Below are positions 46,937 to 55,773 of a DNA stretch of 64,000 bases, one piece after another (the first letter of the stretch is position 1; the number at the start of each line of letters is the position of its first letter). The notes under the pieces were generated by a model, which was given only the letters and a program-made list of their open reading frames with translations, searched no databases and was not told the DNA's origin. Made by a program: the position numbers and the translations under genes. Source of the stretch: Halieaceae bacterium UBA4452 (GTDB lineage Bacteria > Pseudomonadota > Gammaproteobacteria > Pseudomonadales > Halieaceae). The stretch is taken from the NCBI GenBank assembly GCA_002389505.1, contig DGPA01000044.1, forward strand, positions 303,984 through 367,983, read 5' to 3'.

Positions 46937-47150
46937 CGCAGCAGGATTCTAGGGTGATCTGATGCTCTATGGCAACCAACAATGCTGCGGAGTGACGCCG
47001 GCCTCGCTTAGGTGGATACTGACATCTGTCCCTGATTGTTGGGTGGCCTTGGCCGCCCTGAGATCCACGACTATCTCGCTGCTTAGACGTAAGGGTAGAT
47101 CAACACGGCACTTGTGGGAGACACTTGCGAAGCGAGATCATAGATAACGA

Positions 47151-48314
47151 GTGTTACTGATGACTGAAATATTGACTGTGGCCATTGCCTGTATCCTGCT
47201 AACCGCATTATTTATTGCGGTTTACTGGCGGGATGTTGTCTGCGTCGGTGAGATACCCGTCTCTTTTTTTACGTTGATGGCCATTCTCTTTACTTCAGGT
47301 TTAGACGTTGGTTTGGTGATGTTTCCGTTAGTTGACTTCCAGGTCTATGCTAGCGAAGCTGATTATGCTTTTAGCAATCCACTGGCTATCGAATTTGGGT
47401 TCTGGGGATTTTTAGTGTGGGGCTTATATTTCACCACCACGGTTTATTTTTGCATCATTGAGCCAAAACTAAAGCTCTTTGAAATACCGTTGATAAAGTG
47501 GGTCAATGACCTAGTCATTATTGGCACCTGCGCGTTCACAGGGTTTCTCTTCCTCAGTTACCTGCCCGACTACATAGCGGGCATTACCCCATTGCAGCGC
47601 CTATTACTGGTCGCACTGGTGGTGTTACTCGCGGTAATATCTAGTACGCATATCCGCTTTGTCAGGATACTCAGCGTCTCGTCTACGCTGTTATTTTTTG
47701 CGCTGATCCTAGGCGTCGGGTGGTCATCGGGAATGGGTATCACCGGTCTTTATCAGTCAATGGCTACGCTGGGAGACTACTTCCGACACCTACCACGCTT
47801 TTTGGCCCCCATCACCGACTACCATGAATTTTACCTGTACTGGTGGTTCGCATGGAGCATCATGATTGGGCAGTTCGTATCGCGTTTTGTCGGTGGCATA
47901 AAAATTAGTCGTCTGTTGTTGGCACTACTGATTGTACCGTCCATACCCATTGCTCTCTGGTTTTCTGTGCTGTACCACTACTTTGCTACCGACATGGAAG
48001 TCACCGCTGGCTGGCGCTGGGCTATGGTTGCTGTCGGCACGTTATTCGTTGTCAATTCTTTGGACTCATTGATGCGGCTCTACACCCGCAATATTGGCAT
48101 AACGGTGCAGCGCCTCGGTGGTAGCACCTATGTGTTGTTCAACTGGAGCATTCTTTTTGGCTTAATCCTGCTATACCAACTCACACCACTGCGTATTGAA
48201 TGGTTTGGCCTGGCCGTCATTGCACTTTATACCGCGGTCACCTTACTGATAATAAAGCACCGTAACGCACCTATCTGGCCCAAGCGACGAGCCTCAAACG
48301 GCGCTGTTAGCTAG
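47151..48314 (+). CDS. Short BCCT-family-like transporter
   Basis: Membrane protein of 387 residues with about ten membrane segments. The segment FYLYWWFAWSIMIGQFVSRF is recognisably the BCCT signature, and MAILFTSGLDVGLVMFPLVDF stands where BCCT carriers have their GMGIGL substrate-site segment. Typical BCCT proteins exceed 500 residues; this one appears to lack the first membrane segments and both long tails. Likely an importer of a betaine-type compound (carnitine or gamma-butyrobetaine) by context. The start may be GTG 47151 or ATG 47160. Confidence 0.75.
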   Translation: MLLMTEILTVAIACILLTALFIAVYWRDVVCVGEIPVSFFTLMAILFTSGLDVGLVMFPLVDFQVYASEADYAFSNPLAIEFGFWGFLVWGLYFTTTVYFCIIEPKLKLFEIPLIKWVNDLVIIGTCAFTGFLFLSYLPDYIAGITPLQRLLLVALVVLLAVISSTHIRFVRILSVSSTLLFFALILGVGWSSGMGITGLYQSMATLGDYFRHLPRFLAPITDYHEFYLYWWFAWSIMIGQFVSRFVGGIKISRLLLALLIVPSIPIALWFSVLYHYFATDMEVTAGWRWAMVAVGTLFVVNSLDSLMRLYTRNIGITVQRLGGSTYVLFNWSILFGLILLYQLTPLRIEWFGLAVIALYTAVTLLIIKHRNAPIWPKRRASNGAVS

Positions 48315-48452
48315 CAAGGTGCTATAACCTAAGTCGCCGTCTGACTAGAAATGTCCGGTATCTGACAGGGCCAAAGCTGTGGTACCTATCCGTCATTTGA
48401 CGCGAACTGACGGCGCATGCACCGAAGGCGAGAAGCGCTCTATGGAGAGACC

Positions 48453-49574
48453 GTGGCTATTACCCTGACGCACATTGAAACCGACAGCAGCGCTTTTTAT
48501 TTATCTTGGCCGGGCGAGCTAGCAGCGGAGTATCCCTACATCTGGTTACGCGACAATGACCCCGCAGATTTACACCCCACCACCCAAGAACGGCTTTTCG
48601 ATTTGACGAGCGTCGAACTAGATATCCAACCGCTTTTCTGGCGGCTAAGCGACAGCGCCCTCGAGCTGCAGTGGCCGGATCAGCCATCGGTATCCCACTA
48701 TCCCTTGGCTTGGTTGGAAGCCCACCGGCCAGGTAGATCGCAACATGATCCAGCTCACCAGCAACAGCACTACTGGGATGCGAATAGCTTCGTCGAACTT
48801 CCTCGCTTTGACGTTCAGCACTGCCAGCTGAACCCGCTCACCATGCTCGAAGCGCTGCAAGAAGCCAAACGAGTGGGATTGATCGTATTTAGCGGACTTG
48901 ACGACGAGAAAACAGCGGGTGAACGATTCGGTGATCTTATCGGTTTTAAGCGCCAAACCAATTTCGGCACGATGTTTGAGGTCATCAGTAAGCCCACGCC
49001 CAATAACTTGGCTTACACCTCGCTAGCCCTGCCACTGCACACGGATTTACCCAACCAGGAACACATACCGGGCTACCAGTTATTGCACTGTTACCGCAAC
49101 GACGCCCAAGGTGGTGCATCGCACTTTGCCGATGGTTTCAACATTTGCGAGACCCTGCGCGAGCAAGCCCCAGAAGCGTTTTCCTTGCTCAGTGAAGTAG
49201 CCATACCCTGGCGATTTCACGATGAGGTAGAGGATATACGCTATCGTCGACCCATCATCGAGACCGATCAGCAACAGCGTCTCACTGGGCTCGCTTTTAA
49301 CGCTCATATTGCCGATGTACCGGATATGGACGGCCGGACACTTTATGATTTTTATGCAGCTTACCGCCAGTTAATGCTACGCATTCGCGATCCCCGCTAC
49401 CGTATAGAACACCGCATGCGACCTGGCGAAATGGTGATGTTCGATAATCGGCGCATATTACATGGACGCGAAGCCTTTAGTGCCTCGGGTAGCGAACGGG
49501 ATTTGCGGGGCTACTATATTGAACATAATGAGGTCGACAGTAGGATGCGAGTTCTTGCCCGACAGTCACATTAA
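48453..49574 (+). CDS. Gamma-butyrobetaine-hydroxylase-like dioxygenase, copy 2
   Basis: Second Fe(II)/2-oxoglutarate dioxygenase of the BBOX/TMLH type, about 373 residues. The N-terminal DUF971-type domain reads PYIWLRDNDPADLHPTTQER, again without zinc cysteines. The catalytic domain has NLAYTSLALPLHTDLPNQE (HxD motif) and DNRRILHGREAF with the distal histidine. I use the GTG at 48453 with GGAGAG six bases upstream; an ATG at 48417 lacks a ribosome site. It follows BCCT by about 140 bases. It may act on trimethyllysine or on a butyrobetaine analogue rather than duplicating copy 1. Confidence 0.85.
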   Translation: MAITLTHIETDSSAFYLSWPGELAAEYPYIWLRDNDPADLHPTTQERLFDLTSVELDIQPLFWRLSDSALELQWPDQPSVSHYPLAWLEAHRPGRSQHDPAHQQQHYWDANSFVELPRFDVQHCQLNPLTMLEALQEAKRVGLIVFSGLDDEKTAGERFGDLIGFKRQTNFGTMFEVISKPTPNNLAYTSLALPLHTDLPNQEHIPGYQLLHCYRNDAQGGASHFADGFNICETLREQAPEAFSLLSEVAIPWRFHDEVEDIRYRRPIIETDQQQRLTGLAFNAHIADVPDMDGRTLYDFYAAYRQLMLRIRDPRYRIEHRMRPGEMVMFDNRRILHGREAFSASGSERDLRGYYIEHNEVDSRMRVLARQSH

Positions 49575-49613
49575 CATCGCCGCCGTCAGACTGGTTTACG
49601 CAACGGCATACAT

Positions 49614-50822
49614 TTAGCGAACCGGTGCAAGCCCCATCTGGAGATGCAGGGCATCGCCGTCGTAGGGGTGGGCTCGAGCGACCGCCTCATCGAGAACGAC
49701 CCCCAAACCCGGAGCGCTAGGGGGTATGACATAACCGTCTTGCCACTGTATGCCCTGCTCAAGTAGCTGGCCGTGAAATCCACCCCAGGTTTCAATGCCC
49801 TCAAGGATTAAAAAGTTGGGGGAACAACAAGCCAGCTGAATATTGGCTGCGCCAACAATGGGGCCACAATACAAATGTGGCGCAATTTGCGCGTAGTGGA
49901 CTTCCGCTAGTGCGGCAATTTTTTTCGCTTCGAGTAGCCCGCCCACCCGACCCAGATTGAGCTGCAGTATGGCAGCTGCGCCGTCTTGAAGAACTCTCGC
50001 AAATTCATACTTCGTGCATAAGCGCTCGCCCGTGGCCACAGGAATGCTGGTTGAGCGCGCCACACGCGCCATCTCTGCGGTGTTTTCCGGAGGCGTGGGT
50101 TCTTCAAACCACAGAGGATCATAGGCTTCCAAGCGCTTTGCCAGGCGGATGGCGCCGGCCGCAGTGAATTGGCCATGGGTACCAAATAAAAGATCAACCG
50201 AGCCACCGACCGCCTCGCGAAGGGTGCGGACAAACGCCTCTGACCGATCAAGCTCTTGACCGGTCGGCATGCCACCGTCGAACACCGTATACGGTCCCGC
50301 AGGGTCGAATTTAAGCGCTGTAAAGCCCTGCTGCACATACTCAAGTGCACGCTGCGCTGCACGTTCAGGATTGCTGTAGACGTGCTCGTCGTCGTCGACG
50401 TCCGGATAAACGTCGCCACAGGCAGGATAAATATATGTATAGCTCCGCAAGCGCTCATGTACCCGACCACCCAGCAGTTCATACACGGGCTTATCGCAAG
50501 CCTTACCCACAATATCCCAGCAGGCCACCTCAAGCGCAGAGAGCACCCCCATCAATGACACATCTGGGCGAAGCGTATATCCGGCTCCATAAACCGAACG
50601 CCATAGCTGCTCAATGCGAAAGGGATCATGGCCAACAACAAAGCGTTCAGCGGTATCTTTAAGCATCGCCTCCACAACATGGGCACTGAAGGTGGCACAA
50701 TAGACCTCACCATACCCAACAATGCCGGTATCAGTGACCAATTTTACAAAGATAAAGTAGCGCCCACCAAAATGCGGTGGCGGATTGGCAACAACAAAGG
50801 TCTCAAAATGATTAATGATCAT
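49614..50822 (-). CDS. Enolase-superfamily enzyme (mandelate racemase/muconate lactonizing type)
   Basis: Member of the enolase superfamily, 402 residues, probably a sugar-acid dehydratase or related racemase. The N-terminal capping domain begins IINHFETFVVANPPPHFGGR. The barrel has TALKFDPAGPY with the lysine of the second-strand motif, DLLFGTHGQFT, WFEEPTPPEN and TGERLCTKYEF, where Glu residues are metal ligands. Exact substrate unknown. It overlaps the alcohol dehydrogenase gene by ATGA, so the two are one operon. Confidence 0.8.
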   Translation of the reverse strand: MIINHFETFVVANPPPHFGGRYFIFVKLVTDTGIVGYGEVYCATFSAHVVEAMLKDTAERFVVGHDPFRIEQLWRSVYGAGYTLRPDVSLMGVLSALEVACWDIVGKACDKPVYELLGGRVHERLRSYTYIYPACGDVYPDVDDDEHVYSNPERAAQRALEYVQQGFTALKFDPAGPYTVFDGGMPTGQELDRSEAFVRTLREAVGGSVDLLFGTHGQFTAAGAIRLAKRLEAYDPLWFEEPTPPENTAEMARVARSTSIPVATGERLCTKYEFARVLQDGAAAILQLNLGRVGGLLEAKKIAALAEVHYAQIAPHLYCGPIVGAANIQLACCSPNFLILEGIETWGGFHGQLLEQGIQWQDGYVIPPSAPGLGVVLDEAVARAHPYDGDALHLQMGLAPVR

Positions 50823-51901
50823 GTGAATACCACAACATTTCGCAAGGCTGCTCCCGCACGCATAGAGGAAACAGCCTCGTTAATCTCCTCCAAGGCGTAA
50901 CGACCACTGATTAACTCATCCAGCTTTAAGAATCCGTTTTGATACAGCTGCGCGAGCTTGGGAATATCGACCTTGACGGTCGCCGAGCCCATTTTTGAGC
51001 CTACAATCCTCTGACCTAACGCTGCCAGCGTGCCGGGGTCAAATTCCCCAAAAATACCTGAGGGAGGCATGCCGACAATGACCGACGTACCCCCTCTCGC
51101 CAGCACTGATAAAGACAAATCGATCGCGCTTTTTGCGCCGACGGTGACAAAGGCGTAGTCGACACCACGGCCATCAGTTATCTCCATTACCTGCTGGACG
51201 CAGTCTAACGCCTGACTATTGACGGTATGACTGGCCCCAAAGGTTTTGGCTATCTGCAACTTACTGTTCAATACATCCATGGCAATAACTGTCTCTGCAG
51301 CGCGGTGCACTGCGCCCTGAATGCTGTTAATACCGACGCCACCACAGCCGATCACTGCGACTGAGCTGCTCGGCTCGATCGCGGCGGTATTGGATACTGC
51401 ACCAAACCCTGTGAGCACACCACAGGCCAGCAGGGCTGCGGCATCGAGCGGGATATCCTCAGGGATAACAGATACTTGGCTCTGTTCCACCACGACCTCT
51501 TCCGCGAAAGCACCTGTGCGTAGTCCTTGCTGGAGCGACTCCCCAGCACCGTCTGTTAGTGGGCTTGAATCGTCTAAGGAAAAGCTAACATCGCACTGGG
51601 TTTCACGTTTATGTGAGCAGTGATGGCATTGCCCACAAGAGCGAATGAGCGTGACGACAACATGATCACCCACCGCTATAGTCGACACACCTGCACCAAC
51701 CCCTCGCACAACACCCGCAGCCTCGTGACCATAAACTGCGGGTAAATCGCCACCCCAACCGCCATCAAGCAACACAATATCACTGTGACAAATAGCCACT
51801 GCTGCAAGGCGTATGTGTACCTCACCCGGACCGGGCTCAGCAATAGCCACCTCTTCAATCTGTAAGGGCTCACCAAAAGCGCGGCAAACAGCAGCTCTCA
51901 T
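50819..51901 (-). CDS. Zinc-dependent alcohol dehydrogenase
   Basis: MDR-family NAD-dependent dehydrogenase of 360 residues. The catalytic zinc ligands (CHSDIVLLDGGW and GHEAAGVV), the structural-zinc cysteines in CGQCHHCSHKRETQC and the Rossmann motif VIGCGGVGINSIQGA are present. The ATG at 51901 is preferred; the frame runs to 51955. The substrate could be an alcohol from the adjoining enolase-superfamily step. Followed directly by the enolase-type gene. Confidence 0.85.
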   Translation of the reverse strand: MRAAVCRAFGEPLQIEEVAIAEPGPGEVHIRLAAVAICHSDIVLLDGGWGGDLPAVYGHEAAGVVRGVGAGVSTIAVGDHVVVTLIRSCGQCHHCSHKRETQCDVSFSLDDSSPLTDGAGESLQQGLRTGAFAEEVVVEQSQVSVIPEDIPLDAAALLACGVLTGFGAVSNTAAIEPSSSVAVIGCGGVGINSIQGAVHRAAETVIAMDVLNSKLQIAKTFGASHTVNSQALDCVQQVMEITDGRGVDYAFVTVGAKSAIDLSLSVLARGGTSVIVGMPPSGIFGEFDPGTLAALGQRIVGSKMGSATVKVDIPKLAQLYQNGFLKLDELISGRYALEEINEAVSSMRAGAALRNVVVFT

Positions 51902-51951
51902 TTTTTTCTTTCCTTTAAAAAAGAACCCAGTATTGTACGATTTCAGGAAAA

Positions 51952-51971
51952 GCACTAGTGCCAGTGCACTG
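51952..51971. promoter_or_regulatory. Two adjoining 10-bp palindromes, divergent promoter
   Basis: GCACTAGTGC (51952-51961) is followed directly by CAGTGCACTG (51962-51971). Both are perfect palindromes built from the half-site AGTGC. They lie in the 95-base gap between the divergent alcohol dehydrogenase and the 3-hydroxyisobutyrate-dehydrogenase-like genes, an ideal place for a shared operator. Confidence 0.55.
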
Positions 51972-51996
51972 ATATACAGCAGGGAGCAAGCGCCTA

Positions 51997-52965
51997 ATGA
52001 TGACGGTGGGTTTTATTGGTTTGGGTAATGTGGGCGCCAATCTGGCGGCTAGTCTGGCGCGCAACGGGTTCGAACTGACCGTTCGAGATCTCAATAGAGA
52101 GCTTGCCCAGCCCTTTCTTGATGGTGGCGCAGCCTGGGCCGATTCGCCCGCGGCGATGGCAGAAGCCGTTGATGTGACCATCACCTGTCTACCTAGCCCA
52201 GCCGCCTGCCAAGAAGTGATGGAGGGGAAAAACGGTGTTTTGGAGAGCCTCGAGCCGGGTAAGGTCTGGGTTGAAATGAGCACCACCGACTTTCTTGAGG
52301 TAGGTAGACTGGGTGAGCGTGTTCAAGCAAGGGGTGCCGATGCCGCTGATTGTCCGGTATCTGGCGGCTGTCACCGGGCCGCAACGGGCAATATCGCGAT
52401 TCTTGCCGGCTGTAATCGCTCGGTGTTTGAACGCTTACTACCCCTACTAACCGTGCTTGGGCGGCGGGTTTTACACACCGGCGAACTGGGTAGTGCATCA
52501 AAGATAAAAGTCATGACCAATTATCTTGCTACCGCCAATCTAGTGACGCTCTGTGAAGCGCTAGTGACGGCTAAAATGTCGAACTTGGATCTGGCTACCG
52601 TTTATGAGGCCGTCAAGATTTCGTCGGGTAACTCATTTGTACATGAGACCGAAAGTCAGGTAATACTCAATGGCAGTCGGGATATTAATTTCACCATGGA
52701 TCTAGTCCTCAAAGATATTGGTCTGTTTCAGTCCATGGCAGAGCAAGCCGGTGTCCCGCTAGAAATATCGCCTCGTCTCATTGACATCTTTGAAGACGGG
52801 CAGTCCCGCTACGGTCCGCGCGAATGGTCGCCAAACATTATTCGTCGTTTGGAGGATGCCTGTAACACGCAGGTACTGGCTCCTGGATTTCCTGCGCAGA
52901 TATTGGATGAGGAGCCTGAGGAGGCCGGTTATGAGGTCGTTCCGCCGGGTAGATCAGTGGATTAA
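51997..52965 (+). CDS. 3-hydroxyisobutyrate-dehydrogenase-like protein
   Basis: NAD(P)-dependent beta-hydroxyacid dehydrogenase, 322 residues. The Rossmann motif VGFIGLGNVGANLAASLAR is at the N terminus; the catalytic region CPVSGGCHRAATG and the lysine/asparagine pair in SKIKVMTNYLATAN are present. Could act on 3-hydroxyisobutyrate, tartronate semialdehyde or a related hydroxyacid. Divergent from the alcohol dehydrogenase and convergent with the aldehyde dehydrogenase (stops 20 bases apart). Confidence 0.85.
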   Translation: MMTVGFIGLGNVGANLAASLARNGFELTVRDLNRELAQPFLDGGAAWADSPAAMAEAVDVTITCLPSPAACQEVMEGKNGVLESLEPGKVWVEMSTTDFLEVGRLGERVQARGADAADCPVSGGCHRAATGNIAILAGCNRSVFERLLPLLTVLGRRVLHTGELGSASKIKVMTNYLATANLVTLCEALVTAKMSNLDLATVYEAVKISSGNSFVHETESQVILNGSRDINFTMDLVLKDIGLFQSMAEQAGVPLEISPRLIDIFEDGQSRYGPREWSPNIIRRLEDACNTQVLAPGFPAQILDEEPEEAGYEVVPPGRSVD

Positions 52966-52984
52966 CAGGGTCTACTGCCTTATC

Positions 52985-54430
52985 TCATGGGGTCATATTA
53001 AGACTAGCCAGACCGTGCAGCGTCTTTATCTCCACATAATCTTCCAGCCCCAATGCTCCCCCCTCCCGACCATTGCCCGATTGCTTGTAGCCGCCAAAAG
53101 GTGATCCGTATTCGACCGCCCCACCGTTTAGGTGCACCGCACCGGCACGCAAACGACGGGCAACGCGGCGAGCCCGATCAACATCATTCGTTTGCACATA
53201 AGCCGCCAAACCGTAGGGCGTATCGTTAGCTATGGCAATAGCCTCCTCTTCAGTGTCAAAGGGGATGATGACTAATACAGGGCCAAAAATTTCTTCCCGG
53301 GCAATACGCATATCGTTAGTCACATCGGTGAACACCGTGGGCATGACAAACCAGCCGCTTTCACACCCTTCAGGCCTGCCCAAACCGCCCACCAACAGCT
53401 TCGCTCCCTCGTCAATGCCCGCCTGAATAAGCGCTTGAACGCGCTTGAATTGAATTTCATCAAACAGTGGACCAAGGTGGTCGCCCTCCATCGCCGGGTC
53501 GCCCACGGTTGTTTGCTTGACGGCGGCGCTGACTAACGACAGCACTTCCTCATAACAGCCACGTTCGACGAGCAATCGTGTCGGTGCGTCACAGGACTGC
53601 CCCGTGTTAACAAAGCACTCCGCTACCGAAGCACTGATGCATTGAGCAAGGTGGCAGTCGGCGAAAACGAGATTAGGAGATTTGCCACCCAGCTCCAACG
53701 TCACCCGCTTGACTGTCTCTGCCGAATCACGAGTGACCGCCGCACCGGCCCGAGTAGAGCCAGTGAAAGACATCATTTGTATGTCCGGATGCATCGAGAG
53801 GGCACTGCCAACCACCGGGCCAGTCCCCTGAACTAGGTTGAATACCCCCGGCGGATAACCCGCCTCATGTAAGATCTCCGCATAAAGTACCGCAGACAGG
53901 GGCGTATGCTCGCTAGGCTTTAACACACAGGTACAGCCGGTCGCCAATACCGGAAGCACTTTCAACACCAACTGGTTCACGGGCCAATTCCAAGGCGTGA
54001 TCAGTCCACACACCCCTATGGGCTCACGTAAAAGCCAGTCGCCGTTGCCTAACTCTTCACATTCATCAAATTGCTGCAATGCATCAATAAAGCTTTGTAA
54101 ATGGCCAATCGCGGTGTCCGCCTGCACATCAAGTGCGAAGGTGATGGGCGCCCCCATCTCCATACTCATGGCTTTCGCCAACTCGTTGATACGACGCTCG
54201 GTGATAACTTTTACTTTTTTGAGATAACTCAATCGCTCAGCTTTACTGGTTTGAGAAAAATCTTCAAACGCTGCATTTGCGGCGGCCACCGCGCGATCAA
54301 CATCGGCACCATTACCCAGAGGCACTTCAGCAATTTGCTGCTCAGTCGCGGGATTGATGACCGGCATTGTTTCAGCGCTCAGCGGGGTAACCCAGTTGCC
54401 ATTAACATAAAACTTATCAAGATTTTCCAT
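52985..54430 (-). CDS. Aldehyde dehydrogenase
   Basis: NAD(P)-dependent aldehyde dehydrogenase of 481 residues. WNWPVNQ region, the glycine motif SFTGSTRAGAAVT, the glutamate in LELGGKSPNL and the catalytic cysteine in VNTGQSCDAPTR are seen. Substrate cannot be read from the sequence; candidates in this context are betaine aldehyde, trimethylaminobutyraldehyde or the aldehyde from the ethanolamine genes. Upstream gap of 363 bases up to the BKACE gene has no other gene. Confidence 0.88.
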   Translation of the reverse strand: MENLDKFYVNGNWVTPLSAETMPVINPATEQQIAEVPLGNGADVDRAVAAANAAFEDFSQTSKAERLSYLKKVKVITERRINELAKAMSMEMGAPITFALDVQADTAIGHLQSFIDALQQFDECEELGNGDWLLREPIGVCGLITPWNWPVNQLVLKVLPVLATGCTCVLKPSEHTPLSAVLYAEILHEAGYPPGVFNLVQGTGPVVGSALSMHPDIQMMSFTGSTRAGAAVTRDSAETVKRVTLELGGKSPNLVFADCHLAQCISASVAECFVNTGQSCDAPTRLLVERGCYEEVLSLVSAAVKQTTVGDPAMEGDHLGPLFDEIQFKRVQALIQAGIDEGAKLLVGGLGRPEGCESGWFVMPTVFTDVTNDMRIAREEIFGPVLVIIPFDTEEEAIAIANDTPYGLAAYVQTNDVDRARRVARRLRAGAVHLNGGAVEYGSPFGGYKQSGNGREGGALGLEDYVEIKTLHGLASLNMTP

Positions 54431-54574
54431 ATGATGACCTCAGTAACAGCCGTGTTTAGAAGAAACACTCCACCCATCGTTTCCGTGGCACACCCGCGCA
54501 CCGGTAAGCGCGAAAGCCTATCACTGCGCAGCACTATCGCCAAGACGACAGTGGGGCGAAGATAAATCGATATC

Positions 54575-54593
54575 GTCCACGTCACAGGTGGAC
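54575..54593. promoter_or_regulatory. Inverted repeat before the BKACE gene
   Basis: GTCCAC (54575-54580) and GTGGAC (54588-54593) form a 6-bp inverted repeat with a seven-base spacer in the 363-base gap between the divergent aldehyde dehydrogenase and BKACE genes. The gap also holds a tandem repeat at 54710-54732. Confidence 0.35.
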
Positions 54594-54709
54594 TGGATCG
54601 ACGGGTGAACCGGGTACTTTTCAATTGAGAAGGCACGCCCATTTGTGCTTTCATGCAACGCTAAACCGTCATGACTCTGGCAAAGCGGTAGGCAGTGCTG
54701 TTCATGAAT

Positions 54710-54732
54710 GAGTGGGCTATTGAGTGGGCTAT
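54710..54732 (+). repeat. Tandem 12-bp repeat
   Basis: GAGTGGGCTAT occurs twice (54710-54720 and 54722-54732), separated by one base. It sits about 60 bases upstream of the BKACE start, near where a promoter or regulator site would be expected. Confidence 0.6.
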
Positions 54733-54793
54733 GAGGCTGCGCTAGTCGCCTGTCCTTAGCGGCCACTAAGCAACAACAACAGCGAGGTATGAC

Positions 54794-55696
54794 ATGCCAC
54801 TGACTATGCGTAAAAAAGTGTTCATCACCGCAGCCCTGACCGGCTCAGGCAGTACGCAGGATCGCAGCGACAAAGTACCTCGAAGCCCACAACACATTGC
54901 TGAAGCGGCTATTGCTGCGGCTGAGGCTGGCGCAGCAGTCGTGCACTGCCATGTTCGAGATCCCGACACTGGCGTACCGTCTCGACAGATCGATCTATAC
55001 CGAGAGGTAGTTGAGCGCATTCGGGCTTCAGAAGTCGATGTTGTCATCAATCTTACCGCGGGTATGGGTGGTGACATGGTCTTCGGTCCAACCGATGCAC
55101 CATTACCTTTGAACGAACAAGGCACCGATATGGTCGGTGCCGCCGAGCGAGTCGCCCATCTTGAAGCCTGTCTGCCCGACATTGCGACCCTCGACTGCGG
55201 CACCATGAACTTTGCTGAAGCAGACTACGTGATGACCAATACACCGGGTATGTTGCGCGATATGGCCACCCGCATAGCGGCTCTAGACATCCGCATTGAG
55301 ATTGAGGCCTTCGATACCGGACATCTTTGGCTCGCAAAACAGTTAATCGCCGAAAAAATTATTCCAGACCCAGTTATGGTGCAGCTGTGTATGGGCATTC
55401 CTTGGGGTGCCCCTGACGACCTCAATACATTCATGGCGATGGTCAATAATCTGCCCGATGGCTGCGTATACTCGGCCTTCTCGATTGGCCGTCATCAAAT
55501 GCCCTACGTGGCTGCGGCCGTGCTCTCTGGTGGTAATGTCCGTGTTGGGCTGGAAGACAACCTGTGGCTCGATAAGGGTCATCTTGCCACCAACGCCGAG
55601 CTCGTTGCGCGAGCAGCGACTATCGTCACCAACATGGGGGTCGGCCTGATGACTGCGCAAGAGGTTCGCACTGAGCTGCAGATCAGCAAGCGCTAA
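54794..55696 (+). CDS. BKACE-family beta-keto acid cleavage enzyme (DUF849)
   Basis: Zinc enzyme that condenses a beta-keto acid with acetyl-CoA and cleaves it, 300 residues. The signature begins KVFITAALTGSGS; the metal-site histidines are in VVHCHVRDPDTGVPS. In the carnitine pathway the same family (CdhC) converts 3-dehydrocarnitine to betainyl-CoA plus acetoacetate. Together with the dehydrogenase-thioesterase fusion 9 kb away this makes that role likely. The start could be 54794 or ATG 54806 (MRKKVF). Precedes the permease by about 80 bases. Confidence 0.85.
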   Translation: MPLTMRKKVFITAALTGSGSTQDRSDKVPRSPQHIAEAAIAAAEAGAAVVHCHVRDPDTGVPSRQIDLYREVVERIRASEVDVVINLTAGMGGDMVFGPTDAPLPLNEQGTDMVGAAERVAHLEACLPDIATLDCGTMNFAEADYVMTNTPGMLRDMATRIAALDIRIEIEAFDTGHLWLAKQLIAEKIIPDPVMVQLCMGIPWGAPDDLNTFMAMVNNLPDGCVYSAFSIGRHQMPYVAAAVLSGGNVRVGLEDNLWLDKGHLATNAELVARAATIVTNMGVGLMTAQEVRTELQISKR

Positions 55697-55773
55697 TATT
55701 CCAGCCATAGCATTCACCCTCGCCAAACCAAGACGGAGTAAGCTGGGGTCACCTACCAATAGAAGAGACTGTC

